From: Lautropia sp.
Lineage (GTDB): Bacteria > Pseudomonadota > Gammaproteobacteria > Burkholderiales > Burkholderiaceae_E
Assembly: GCA_030530775.1 (NCBI GenBank)
Contig: JAUMUG010000003.1
Coordinates: forward strand, 124,001 to 188,000
Reading direction: 5' to 3'
Length of the DNA stretch: 64,000 bases
In this document: positions 30,201 through 36,310 of the stretch, in pieces
How the letters are laid out: each line of letters starts with the position of its first letter
Numbering within the stretch: the stretch's first letter is position 1
The notes under the pieces: model-generated
Told to the model about the DNA's origin: nothing
What the model saw: the letters and a program-made list of their open reading frames with translations, nothing else
Database searches by the model: none
Position numbers and translations under genes: made by a program

Positions 30201-30270
30201 GGCGCATTTCCGCACACTGGCGGATGACAACGATCCGGCCCGCTGTCCCGAACGGTTGCCACGATCGTGA
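27265..30270 (+). CDS. res: Type III restriction-modification system, Res subunit
   Basis: The 1001-residue ATP-dependent translocation and cleavage subunit. Superfamily 2 motifs are intact: Walker A METGTGKT (about residues 104-111), a DEAD-like IIIIDEPQS, SATH, and the motif VI QTLGRGLRLCVNQ. The C-terminal PD-(D/E)xK nuclease region has NPDW with Asp939, but the following E-x-K reads Glu957-Pro958-Gly959 where other Res proteins have Glu-Thr-Lys. The catalytic lysine is therefore absent in the expected place, and cleavage may be lost, while ATPase motifs stay complete. Downstream family residues (EKAEIKCGKAHF) are conserved, so the frame is not broken there. It is co-transcribed with mod. 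Confidence 0.93.
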   Translation: MKLRFDPNLDYQMQAVDAVCDLFRGQALCHNDFTVTLRAPAPDEADGAVTSAQMMPGMAESDLGIGNHLSLSDEELLENLVDVQLRSGLTPATALASGDFTVEMETGTGKTYVYLRTIFELNRRYGFSKFVIVVPSVAIKEGVYKTLQITEEHFKGLYAGVPCDHFLYDSARLGTVRNFATSPKVQIMVVTVGAINKKDVNNLYKESEKTGGEKPIDLIRATRPIIIIDEPQSVDGGLQGRGKEALDAMNPLCTLRYSATHVDRHQMVFRLNALDAYERRLVKRIEVASATVEDTYNNAFVRLLKVENKRGRISARIELDRATASGARRQECPAVQDGDDLERLAGRPIYAGFRVGEIGTAKGGEFMTLCFPGGEVLLKPGQAHGGMDALQVQREMIRRTILEHLDKEKRLRPLGIKVLSLFFIDAVERYRRYDAEGRPVKGIYAQIFEQEYRRVAGRPAWRSLFDGIDLQTAAEQVHDGYFSIDRQGGWTDTTEYDAANRENAERAYSLIMKDKEKLLSFDTPLQFIFSHSALREGWDNPNVFQICSLRDIQTERERRQTLGRGLRLCVNQNGERMHGVELNTLTVVATESYQQFADNLQKEIEQETGIRFGVIEPHQFATIAVTGPDGHAVALGIESSTALWQHLQTAGYLDAGGKVRDTLKTALQDGSLPLPAGFEAVGDRIVERLRKLSGHLDIRNADERVPVRQFQERDGKAVRLNDESRMIWDRIKYRATHCLHFDHARLLDDCTAALSRAPAVHGARLQWHKADIAIGRADVAATRKAGTVHVTPGETALALPDLLTELQDRTRLTRRSIVRILCDSGRLDDFRHNPQQFIELAAGAIDRCKRLALVDGIPYRKLGGRYVHAQALSEQETLSGCLENILLEARKSSPGHLVYDSMPERDFAEALEKNETIRLYAKLPDWFKVPTPLGSYNPDWAVLVEEAGAKRLYFVSEPGISRFADDLREREKAEIKCGKAHFRTLADDNDPARCPERLPRS

Positions 30271-30404
30271 CCTCGGTCACCGGTCCGGGGATGTTCGTAG
30301 CACCTCGGCTATCATGATCGACGTCATGGCTTTGCAGGCCATGGCAGTCTTTTCCCGGGTTTCTCCGGTCCGTTCCGTTTCCGACTTTTTTGCACCGCCC
30401 GTCC

Positions 30405-32120
30405 ATGAACACCGAACGCTTCACACTGAGCCGCGACATCGGCCGTCTGCACGAAATCACCACCGTGCTGATCCGGCACGGGCTGGGCGACCTGGTCCGC
30501 CGTCTGGGGCTGGTCGATCGTCCGCCCCAGCCCGGACAGCCGACCAATCCCGAGCGGGTGGCCGATCTGGCGCAGATGAGTGCACCGCAGCAGGTGCGGC
30601 TGGCGATGGAGGAACTGGGGCCGACCTTTGTGAAGCTCGGACAGGTGCTGGCCGGGCGCACCGATCTGCTTGGTCCGGAATGGACGCACGAGTTCGAGAA
30701 GCTGCACACCAATGTCACTCCCCTGCCCTATGAGGCGCTGGCCGAGCAGGTGCGTGAGGATCTGGGCGGCGACCCGCAGGAGGTTTTCGCACGTTTCGAC
30801 ACCACACCGCTGGCATCGGCTTCGATTGCCCAAGTGCACGCGGCACAGCTCAAGGACGGCAGCGAGGTCATCGTCAAGATTCGCCGGCCCGGTATCGATC
30901 AGAGCATCGAAGCCGATCTGCGCCTGCTGCAGTGGCTGGCTGGACTGGCCGAAACCCATCTGGAGGCGCTGCGGCCGTTGCATCCTCGCCGGTTGATCGA
31001 TGAGTTTGCTCGTTCACTGCTGCGCGAACTGGATCTGGCCACCGAATGCCGGCATGCCGAGCAGGTCGCCAAACAGATGAGCCTTTTCGGCTGGGTGGTG
31101 ATTCCGCGTGCGCACTGGGACTACACCGGTATGCGCATCAACGTGCAGGATCGTCTGATCGGCGTGCCTGGCGATCAACCACAACGACTGAGCCACGAAC
31201 AAGGCTACGATCGCGAATTGCTGGCACGGCGTGGCGCCAACTGCATGCTGCGTATGATCCTGCACGACGATCTCTTTCACGCCGACCCCCACCCCGGCAA
31301 CATCATCTATCTGTCGGGCAACCGCATCGGGCTGATCGATTTCGGCATGGTCGGCCATCTGAGCGGGCGACGGCGTGAGGAACTGGTGCGGCTCTTGCTG
31401 GGGCTGGTGGAATGCCGGCCGGATGATGTGGTGGAGGTACTGCAGACCTGGGCCGACAGTGATTCCAACCGGCGCATGGTGACCGATACCGGGCCGCTCG
31501 AAGACGAAATCGAATCCTTCGTGCTGCGTTACCGGAACACTCCGCTCGGGCAACTGCACCTGGGCCAGATGATGAACGACGTGGCTTCGATGTTACGTCA
31601 GCATGGCCTGAGCCTGCCCAGCGATCTGGCACTGCTGGTCAAGGCCTTCATCAGTCTGGAAGGCATCGGCCGGACATTGGATCCGAACTACAACATGGTC
31701 AACGAGGCCATGCCCTATCTGCACAGCCTTGCCCGTGAACGCTATCACCCGAAGGCGCTGGCGGCCCGCGGCTGGCGGACACTGCGCCGGGGGCTGGATC
31801 TGGCCGAAAAGCTGCCGGACGATCTGATCCGGGTGATGCGCCAGATGCGCTCCGGGCAGTTCCATGTCGGATTGGAGGTGCGACATCTGCAGCGACTTGG
31901 CAATCAGATCGACCGTGCCGCCACCCGGCTGTCGATGGCGCTGGTGATTGCGGCGCTGATCATCGGCACCTCGATCATGATGACGGTCGGCGGCGGACCG
32001 ACCCTGCTGGGATTTCCGGCGCTGGGGCTGCTGGGCTTCATCGGTGCAGTGGCCGGTGGCGTCTGGCTGCTGGCTTCGATCTGGCGTAGCGAGCGGCAGG
32101 ATGATGCCGGGGATCATTGA
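30405..32120 (+). CDS. AarF/UbiB family atypical kinase-like protein
   Basis: A 571-residue UbiB-family protein. The KxGQ motif appears in FVKLGQVLAGR, the nucleotide-binding alanine-rich loop in TPLASASIAQVHAA, and the catalytic-like loop in HDDLFHADPHPGN followed by IDFGMVG. Two predicted membrane helices occupy the last 60 residues. Family members bind ATP and support ubiquinone synthesis. It is longer than the E. coli UbiB average by little, and it is not beside other ubi genes, so it may be a paralogue rather than the main UbiB. The ATG at 30405 is preferred to one at 30390 because it fits the family start. Confidence 0.88.
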   Translation: MNTERFTLSRDIGRLHEITTVLIRHGLGDLVRRLGLVDRPPQPGQPTNPERVADLAQMSAPQQVRLAMEELGPTFVKLGQVLAGRTDLLGPEWTHEFEKLHTNVTPLPYEALAEQVREDLGGDPQEVFARFDTTPLASASIAQVHAAQLKDGSEVIVKIRRPGIDQSIEADLRLLQWLAGLAETHLEALRPLHPRRLIDEFARSLLRELDLATECRHAEQVAKQMSLFGWVVIPRAHWDYTGMRINVQDRLIGVPGDQPQRLSHEQGYDRELLARRGANCMLRMILHDDLFHADPHPGNIIYLSGNRIGLIDFGMVGHLSGRRREELVRLLLGLVECRPDDVVEVLQTWADSDSNRRMVTDTGPLEDEIESFVLRYRNTPLGQLHLGQMMNDVASMLRQHGLSLPSDLALLVKAFISLEGIGRTLDPNYNMVNEAMPYLHSLARERYHPKALAARGWRTLRRGLDLAEKLPDDLIRVMRQMRSGQFHVGLEVRHLQRLGNQIDRAATRLSMALVIAALIIGTSIMMTVGGGPTLLGFPALGLLGFIGAVAGGVWLLASIWRSERQDDAGDH

Positions 32121-32279
32121 CCGATTCCGGAGATCATTCGGGGCAAGACCACTGCGGCCGAGGCCTGCCGGGCGCATCAACGCTGAAGGGCCGGGCCAGC
32201 AGGCTCGGCGCCACCGGCATCGCATGATCCGAGTCCGTGATCGTGCGAAAGCAATACTTCCGGTGGCAATGCAAAGCCA
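32121..32279. other. Start of an 846-base gene-poor region before lexA
   Basis: The interval from 32121 to 32966 contains only a transporter remnant and one short unrecognised frame, both listed separately. The first 160 bases and the segment 32698-32929 show nothing that I can support as a gene. Confidence 0.4.
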
Positions 32280-32540
32280 TCTCCCGTCGTAGACGCCAGA
32301 CCCGATCCCATCCGAGCTGCCGACGCTGACATTTTCGGTTTGGTGGCCAAACCGTGGGGTATGCCGATCGTGCTCTTGACTGCCGTGACCGGCTCGGCGG
32401 TTGCCGTCGGCTTTACGCCCAACACGCAAGAACTGGAAATGAAAAACGTGTTGGCCGGTTATTCGTCCAGCACCACCTGGCTGGTGTTTACAGCCTTCGC
32501 GTTGAGCACAGCGTTCGTGTCTTCTGCTGGCCCGGCCGAT
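32280..32540 (+). pseudogene. Remnant of a DASS-family (divalent anion:sodium symporter) transporter
   Basis: The translated segment reads through DADIFGLVAKPWGMPIV and then AGYSSSTTWLVFTAFALSTAFV, which matches the conserved N-terminal part of DASS/SLC13-type carriers, including the Ser-Thr-Thr-Trp-Leu region. Family proteins have about 450-500 residues and at least eleven membrane helices, whereas here the similarity stops after about 70 residues and the frame then runs into unrelated Arg/Gly-rich sequence and stops at 32735. No start codon with a ribosome-binding site precedes it. The rest of the gene is missing in this window, so this is best read as a decayed fragment. Confidence 0.55.
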
Positions 32541-32697
32541 GTCGGTCGAAAGCTTCGACGAATGGATGGGCAAGCGCCGGAAGGATCGTTCCCGGCCGGC
32601 GCTGAGCGACCTGTCGGATCAGGCCTATGTGGCCTTGGCCCCCAAGGTCGTGGGAAGCTCGACGACGTCGATCCGGAAGGTGGTGGAATCGGCCTGA
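32539..32697 (+). CDS. Short unrecognised open reading frame
   Basis: A 52-residue frame beginning MSVESFDEWMGKRRKDRS and ending at TGA 32695-32697. It is rich in charged residues and reads like ordinary soluble protein rather than random high-GC translation, but I do not recognise it. No ribosome-binding site is evident and the frame has a TGA 34 bases upstream of the ATG. It may be part of the same decayed locus as the DASS remnant, for example the tail of another lost gene. Confidence 0.25.
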   Translation: MSVESFDEWMGKRRKDRSRPALSDLSDQAYVALAPKVVGSSTTSIRKVVESA

Positions 32698-32929
32698 GGG
32701 GCTGGCGTGCGACATCGGGGAAAACGCCGCTCTGATCGGCGCGATCGATGTTCCGAGGACGGGACACGCCCGGTCTGCCCGGGAAATGAGCGATACAGTC
32801 GGTCGCCAGCAGCAGGAACCCGCCGAAGCGGCTCAGGGGAGGTTCAATGCCGCGCCTGAGCACCGCAGGAATCTCCGGCCTTCGGACTGGGGAGGATGTC
32901 AATCTCTGCTGAGCAGGCGGCCGGACTTC

Positions 32930-32958
32930 TTGCCGGACCGGGAACTATGGTGTAATAA
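32930..32958 (+). promoter_or_regulatory. Candidate promoter of the lexA cassette
   Basis: TTGCCG at 32930-32935 and TAATAA at 32953-32958 are 17 bases apart. Transcription would then start at about 32965, right at the lexA ATG, so the mRNA may be leaderless, which agrees with the lack of a Shine-Dalgarno sequence before the ATG. Confidence 0.5.
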
Positions 32959-32968
32959 TTTACACCAT
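32947..32968 (+). promoter_or_regulatory. Palindromic operator overlapping the lexA start (proposed LexA box)
   Basis: Two perfect 9-base arms, ATGGTGTAA and TTACACCAT, flank the four bases TAAT. The palindrome covers the proposed -10 and ends inside the lexA ATG (32967-32969). Autorepression is the rule for lexA, and this is the only strong palindrome upstream, so it is the likely operator. It does not match the E. coli CTGT-N8-ACAG box. Confidence 0.65.
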
Positions 32969-33665
32969 GAAGCTGACTATCCGACAGCAACAGGTACTCG
33001 ATCACCTGCGCCGCCAGATCCAGACCACCGGTCTTCCCCCCACCATCCATGAGCTGATGGCGGCCTTCGGCTGGGCCAGCCCCAGCGGGGCGGTCAAGCA
33101 CCTGCAAGCGTTGGCCGCCAAGGGGGCTATCCAGCTGTCGCCCAACAAAGCTCGTGGCATCCGGCTGCTCGAAGCCGGTGACGGCGAGAAGGCACGGGCA
33201 GTACCCCCACGCAGCATCACTGCCGAGGCCCCGCCCTTCGGGGCCCTCTCCTTCACCGAGGACGGCTCCGACGAAGCTGCAAACGGCTTGAGCCTTCCCC
33301 TGGTCGGCCGGGTGGCTGCCGGTCTGCCCATCCTGGCAGGCGAACGAGTCGAACGACGGCTGGTGGTCGATCGCTGGCTGTTCCAGCAGCGACCGGATTT
33401 TCTGCTGCGCGTACAGGGCGATTCGATGATCGATGACGGCATTCTCGATGGCGATCTGGTGGCCGGCAAAATCACCCCCCATGCCGAACACGGACAAATC
33501 GTCATTGCCCGGGTGGGAGAAGGCATCACCATCAAGCGCCTGTACCGGCAGGACGGACGATTGCGTCTGCTGCCGCGCAATGTCCACCATGCACCGATCG
33601 ATCCCGATCCGATCGAAGACTTCGCCATCGAAGGCATCTATTGCGGTCTGCTGCGGCGCGGCTGA
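32967..33665 (+). CDS. lexA: LexA repressor (cassette-associated, LexA2-like)
   Basis: A 232-residue SOS repressor. The N-terminal winged helix includes PPTIHELMAAFGWASPSGAVKHLQALA (read in two parts: residues 24-38 and 39-50). The self-cleavage site is Ala118-Gly119 in VGRVAAGLP, the nucleophile is Ser153 in GDSM, and Lys190 lies in GITIKRL. It is somewhat longer than E. coli LexA because of a 35-residue Pro/Glu-rich linker (about 70-106). It heads a cassette with imuA, imuB and dnaE2, the arrangement of the second LexA seen in pseudomonads and xanthomonads. The imuA start follows after 23 bases. It probably represses the cassette through the palindrome at its own start. Confidence 0.93.
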   Translation: MKLTIRQQQVLDHLRRQIQTTGLPPTIHELMAAFGWASPSGAVKHLQALAAKGAIQLSPNKARGIRLLEAGDGEKARAVPPRSITAEAPPFGALSFTEDGSDEAANGLSLPLVGRVAAGLPILAGERVERRLVVDRWLFQQRPDFLLRVQGDSMIDDGILDGDLVAGKITPHAEHGQIVIARVGEGITIKRLYRQDGRLRLLPRNVHHAPIDPDPIEDFAIEGIYCGLLRRG

Positions 33666-33688
33666 ACGATACAGGAGACATCCAGCTC

Positions 33689-34444
33689 ATGAGAGACCAG
33701 GCTGCACTGCAGAGGCTGATGGACCGACGCCAGATTTGGCAGGCCGGAGCGGCACCACCAGTGGCTCTGGGAGTGCCCAGCGGCATTCCGGACCTGGATG
33801 AGGCCCTGCCCCTGGGCGGTTGGCCACCAGGTGCACTGACCGAAGTGCTGCAGCCCGCCTGCGGCCTGGGCGAGCTTCAGCTGTTGATGCCCACCATCAC
33901 CCGCCTGACCCGACACGGCCAGCGGGTGGTGATGGTGGCGCCACCCTTCGTACCTTTTGCACCGGCCTGGCGCATGGCAGGTGTCCGGCTGGGCCGGCTC
34001 GACATCATCGACATCGGCGACCCGCGCCAGGAAGCACTCTGGGCGCTGGAGTGCTGTCTTCGCTCGGCCAGCTGCGCAGCGGTCATCGGTTGGCCCGTAC
34101 AGGCCGACCATACCGCCTTGCGACGGCTGCAGCTGGCGGCCGATCACGGGCGATGCCTGGGCTTCGTGCTGCGTCACAGCCGCCATGCCGTGCGGTCTTC
34201 ACCGGCGGCGCTGCGTCTGCGGCTGCTGCCGGGCAGGCGTGTACAAGTGCTCAAATGCCGTGGCGGTGCCTTGCCTGCGCAGTGCATCACGCTGCCGGCA
34301 TTCGACGGGCAGATCACGGAATCCTGCAAGCCCATCGACACACCGATCGAAGAGCCCCGCCGGCACATGCCCTGCCATGCCTCGGCAGACATCCATGCCC
34401 CTCACACGCTCCCCAACGCAGCTCAGAAGATATCCGACAGATGA
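33689..34444 (+). CDS. imuA: Translesion synthesis accessory protein ImuA
   Basis: A 251-residue protein of the ImuA family, distantly related to RecA and SulA. It has the N-terminal GVPSGIPDLDEALPLGGWPPGALTEVL pattern (given here as parts: residues 27-35 and 41-54), and the RecA-like core GLGELQLLMPTI. ImuA interacts with ImuB and is needed for DnaE2-dependent mutagenesis. It lacks a Walker A GKT, as other ImuA proteins do. The ATG at 33689 follows CAGGAGACATCCAGCTC, giving a good ribosome-binding site. Its last 35 residues are rich in Pro, His and Ala and are not typical of the family. Confidence 0.88.
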   Translation: MRDQAALQRLMDRRQIWQAGAAPPVALGVPSGIPDLDEALPLGGWPPGALTEVLQPACGLGELQLLMPTITRLTRHGQRVVMVAPPFVPFAPAWRMAGVRLGRLDIIDIGDPRQEALWALECCLRSASCAAVIGWPVQADHTALRRLQLAADHGRCLGFVLRHSRHAVRSSPAALRLRLLPGRRVQVLKCRGGALPAQCITLPAFDGQITESCKPIDTPIEEPRRHMPCHASADIHAPHTLPNAAQKISDR

Positions 34445-34593
34445 TGGCACTCCCATCGAACAGCACATCGGCGACTCTCCGGCACTGGCTTGCAGAGGCT
34501 CATCGCCCCGCTCGCACTCCGTCTCCGCATCCTCGGCAGCTGCCAGGGCATGGCACGTACGCCCCATCGAGCGGGCCGGCGGTGGGTTGAATC

Positions 34594-35637
34594 ATGCTGT
34601 GGGCCTGCATTGCCCTGCCCCAGCTGGCTCTGGATACGGTGCTACGCCAGCATGAAGACCCCTCCCAGCCCGTGGTACTGCTGGGCGGGCCGCTGCAGCG
34701 CCGGCTGCTGGTGGCAGCCAATGCGGCAGCACAGGCACTCGGTCTTCGGGTCGGTCAGCGGCTGGTCGAAGCACAGGCCATCAGCGATGTCTTCACGGCA
34801 CTGCCACACGACCCGGCCGACGACCTGCGACAGCAACGATGGCTGGCGGCCTGGGCCTATCGCTACACCCATCGGGTTTCACTCGACTGGCCCGATGCAC
34901 TGCTGCTCGAAGTGGGGGCCAGCCTGCAACTGATGGGCGGATGGCAGGCCCTCGAGGCCCGGCTGCACGTCGATCTGCAGCAGCTCGGCTTTGTGCATCG
35001 GATCGCCGTGGCGCCTTCGGCCCGCGCTGCCCATCTGCTGGCCTGGCTGCGTGATGGGCTGTGTTTTTTTGAACCGGATACGCTGCTGCATGCACTGGAA
35101 CGGGTGCCGGTGCGTCGTGCATTGCTTCCCGGTGAAACCGGTGAAGCCTTGCACCGCATGGGCATCCGACGGCTGGGTGCGCTGTTCGACACTCCTCGCG
35201 ATGGCTTGCAGAGGAGATTTGGCGACGAATTGTTGGTTCATATCGACCAGTTGCGAGGTCTGCAGTCCGAGGTGCTGCATTTTTATACGCCGCCCGATCA
35301 CTTTGTACTACGACGGGAATTGCCCTGGCGGGTCGAAAACCATCGATCACTGATGTTTCCGCTACGCCGGATGATCGATGATCTGGTGGTTTTTCTGTCG
35401 GACCACGATCGGGGAGTACAGCACTTGCAGCTCGTCCTCGAACACGACGGGAACGAACGGACCGATACCGTATTGACCGTGCGGATGCTGACGGCCGAGC
35501 GTGATGCGGATTTGCTGTTCGAGCTGACACGTACCCGATTGGAGCAGCTTCGGCTTTCCGCTCCCGTGGTGAGCATGCGGCTGCAGGCGAACGATTTGCC
35601 TCCTTTCGTACCGGCGTTGAAGGACCTGTTCGAGTAG
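34594..35637 (+). CDS. imuB: ImuB, N-terminal polymerase-like part (ended by in-frame amber codon)
   Basis: A 347-residue piece of the Y-family polymerase-like protein ImuB. It begins [14 protein letters not shown], as the family does, and covers the palm, thumb and little-finger-like regions (for example [19 protein letters not shown] and [13 protein letters not shown]). As in other ImuB proteins the catalytic carboxylates of Y-family polymerases are replaced, so it is expected to be a structural hub. The frame ends at TAG 35635-35637 right after KDLFE, where intact relatives continue to a C-terminal domain. That domain is present downstream in the same frame from 35653. Either a nonsense mutation or a genuinely split gene explains this. 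Confidence 0.88.
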   Translation: MLWACIALPQLALDTVLRQHEDPSQPVVLLGGPLQRRLLVAANAAAQALGLRVGQRLVEAQAISDVFTALPHDPADDLRQQRWLAAWAYRYTHRVSLDWPDALLLEVGASLQLMGGWQALEARLHVDLQQLGFVHRIAVAPSARAAHLLAWLRDGLCFFEPDTLLHALERVPVRRALLPGETGEALHRMGIRRLGALFDTPRDGLQRRFGDELLVHIDQLRGLQSEVLHFYTPPDHFVLRRELPWRVENHRSLMFPLRRMIDDLVVFLSDHDRGVQHLQLVLEHDGNERTDTVLTVRMLTAERDADLLFELTRTRLEQLRLSAPVVSMRLQANDLPPFVPALKDLFE

Positions 35638-35652
35638 GCCCCGGCTGGCGGC

Positions 35653-36264
35653 ATGCCCTGGCCGCAGTTGCGCGAGCGGCTGCGCGCCCGGCTGGGCGAT
35701 GATGCACTCTATCAGATCGAAGCCGTGGCGGACCACAGACCCGAACGTGCCTGGCGGCGCTGCCTGTCGGAAGATGCGCCGGTATCCAAAGGAGCGATCG
35801 ACGCATCCACCGGTATCCGTCCACCCCCGTTTCCCCCCGGATCCGACGACGGAGCAACGAAGCAGATGCGGCAACGGGCACAGACACCACACCGCACACG
35901 CAGCCTTTCCCCTGGCGCCTGCGACGAAAGTTTCAAGCATTCAGAACGATCCGTCAGCACCTTCGAGAAAGCCCCAATGTCTGTCTCCGTCCCGGTCTCC
36001 TCGAGCAGCCCCGTGCAGCCGGATCATCACATCACGACGATGCCGGGCAAGCGCCCCGGCTGGCTTCTGCCCGAACCCGTGCCGCTGCCGGTGGCTGTTG
36101 GACGCATCATCAGCGGACCGGAACGACTGGAGTCCGGCTGGTGGGACGGCGGGGACACCCGGCGCGACTATTACGTGCTGGAAACCATCGATGGCCAGCT
36201 GGCCTGGGCCTACGTGCCGGCCGGACAACCGGATCGATGGATGCTGCACGGCTGGTTCGGTTGA
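35653..36264 (+). CDS. imuB: ImuB, C-terminal domain in the same frame after the amber codon
   Basis: A 203-residue frame with the hallmark ImuB C-terminus: [28 protein letters not shown] (residues about 8-35, quoted in parts as RLRARLGDD and DHRPERAWR), then [15 protein letters not shown] and [11 protein letters not shown] with the ending WMLHGWFG. It is in the same reading frame as the 34594-35637 piece. The gap is TAG plus fifteen bases before ATG 35653, with only a weak GGCGGC before it. A Ser/Pro/Thr-rich stretch of about 90 residues separates the two conserved parts. This domain normally binds ImuA and supports DnaE2 recruitment, so its separation could block the mutasome unless made as a second chain. 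Confidence 0.8.
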   Translation: MPWPQLRERLRARLGDDALYQIEAVADHRPERAWRRCLSEDAPVSKGAIDASTGIRPPPFPPGSDDGATKQMRQRAQTPHRTRSLSPGACDESFKHSERSVSTFEKAPMSVSVPVSSSSPVQPDHHITTMPGKRPGWLLPEPVPLPVAVGRIISGPERLESGWWDGGDTRRDYYVLETIDGQLAWAYVPAGQPDRWMLHGWFG

Positions 36265-36310
36265 AGCAAACCCTGGGCAACTCAACAGGCATTCCGATCC
36301 CGAAGCGCCG

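Noticed and set aside
30267..30280. GTGACC-TC-GGTCAC palindrome at the res stop codon as a terminator
   Set aside because: The hairpin has short arms, a two-base loop and no T run. It may be chance.
34594..36264. Pyrrolysine or programmed readthrough at the imuB TAG
   Set aside because: No pyrrolysine genes or recoding signals are visible. A nonsense change or a split gene is simpler, so I only list readthrough as one option to test.
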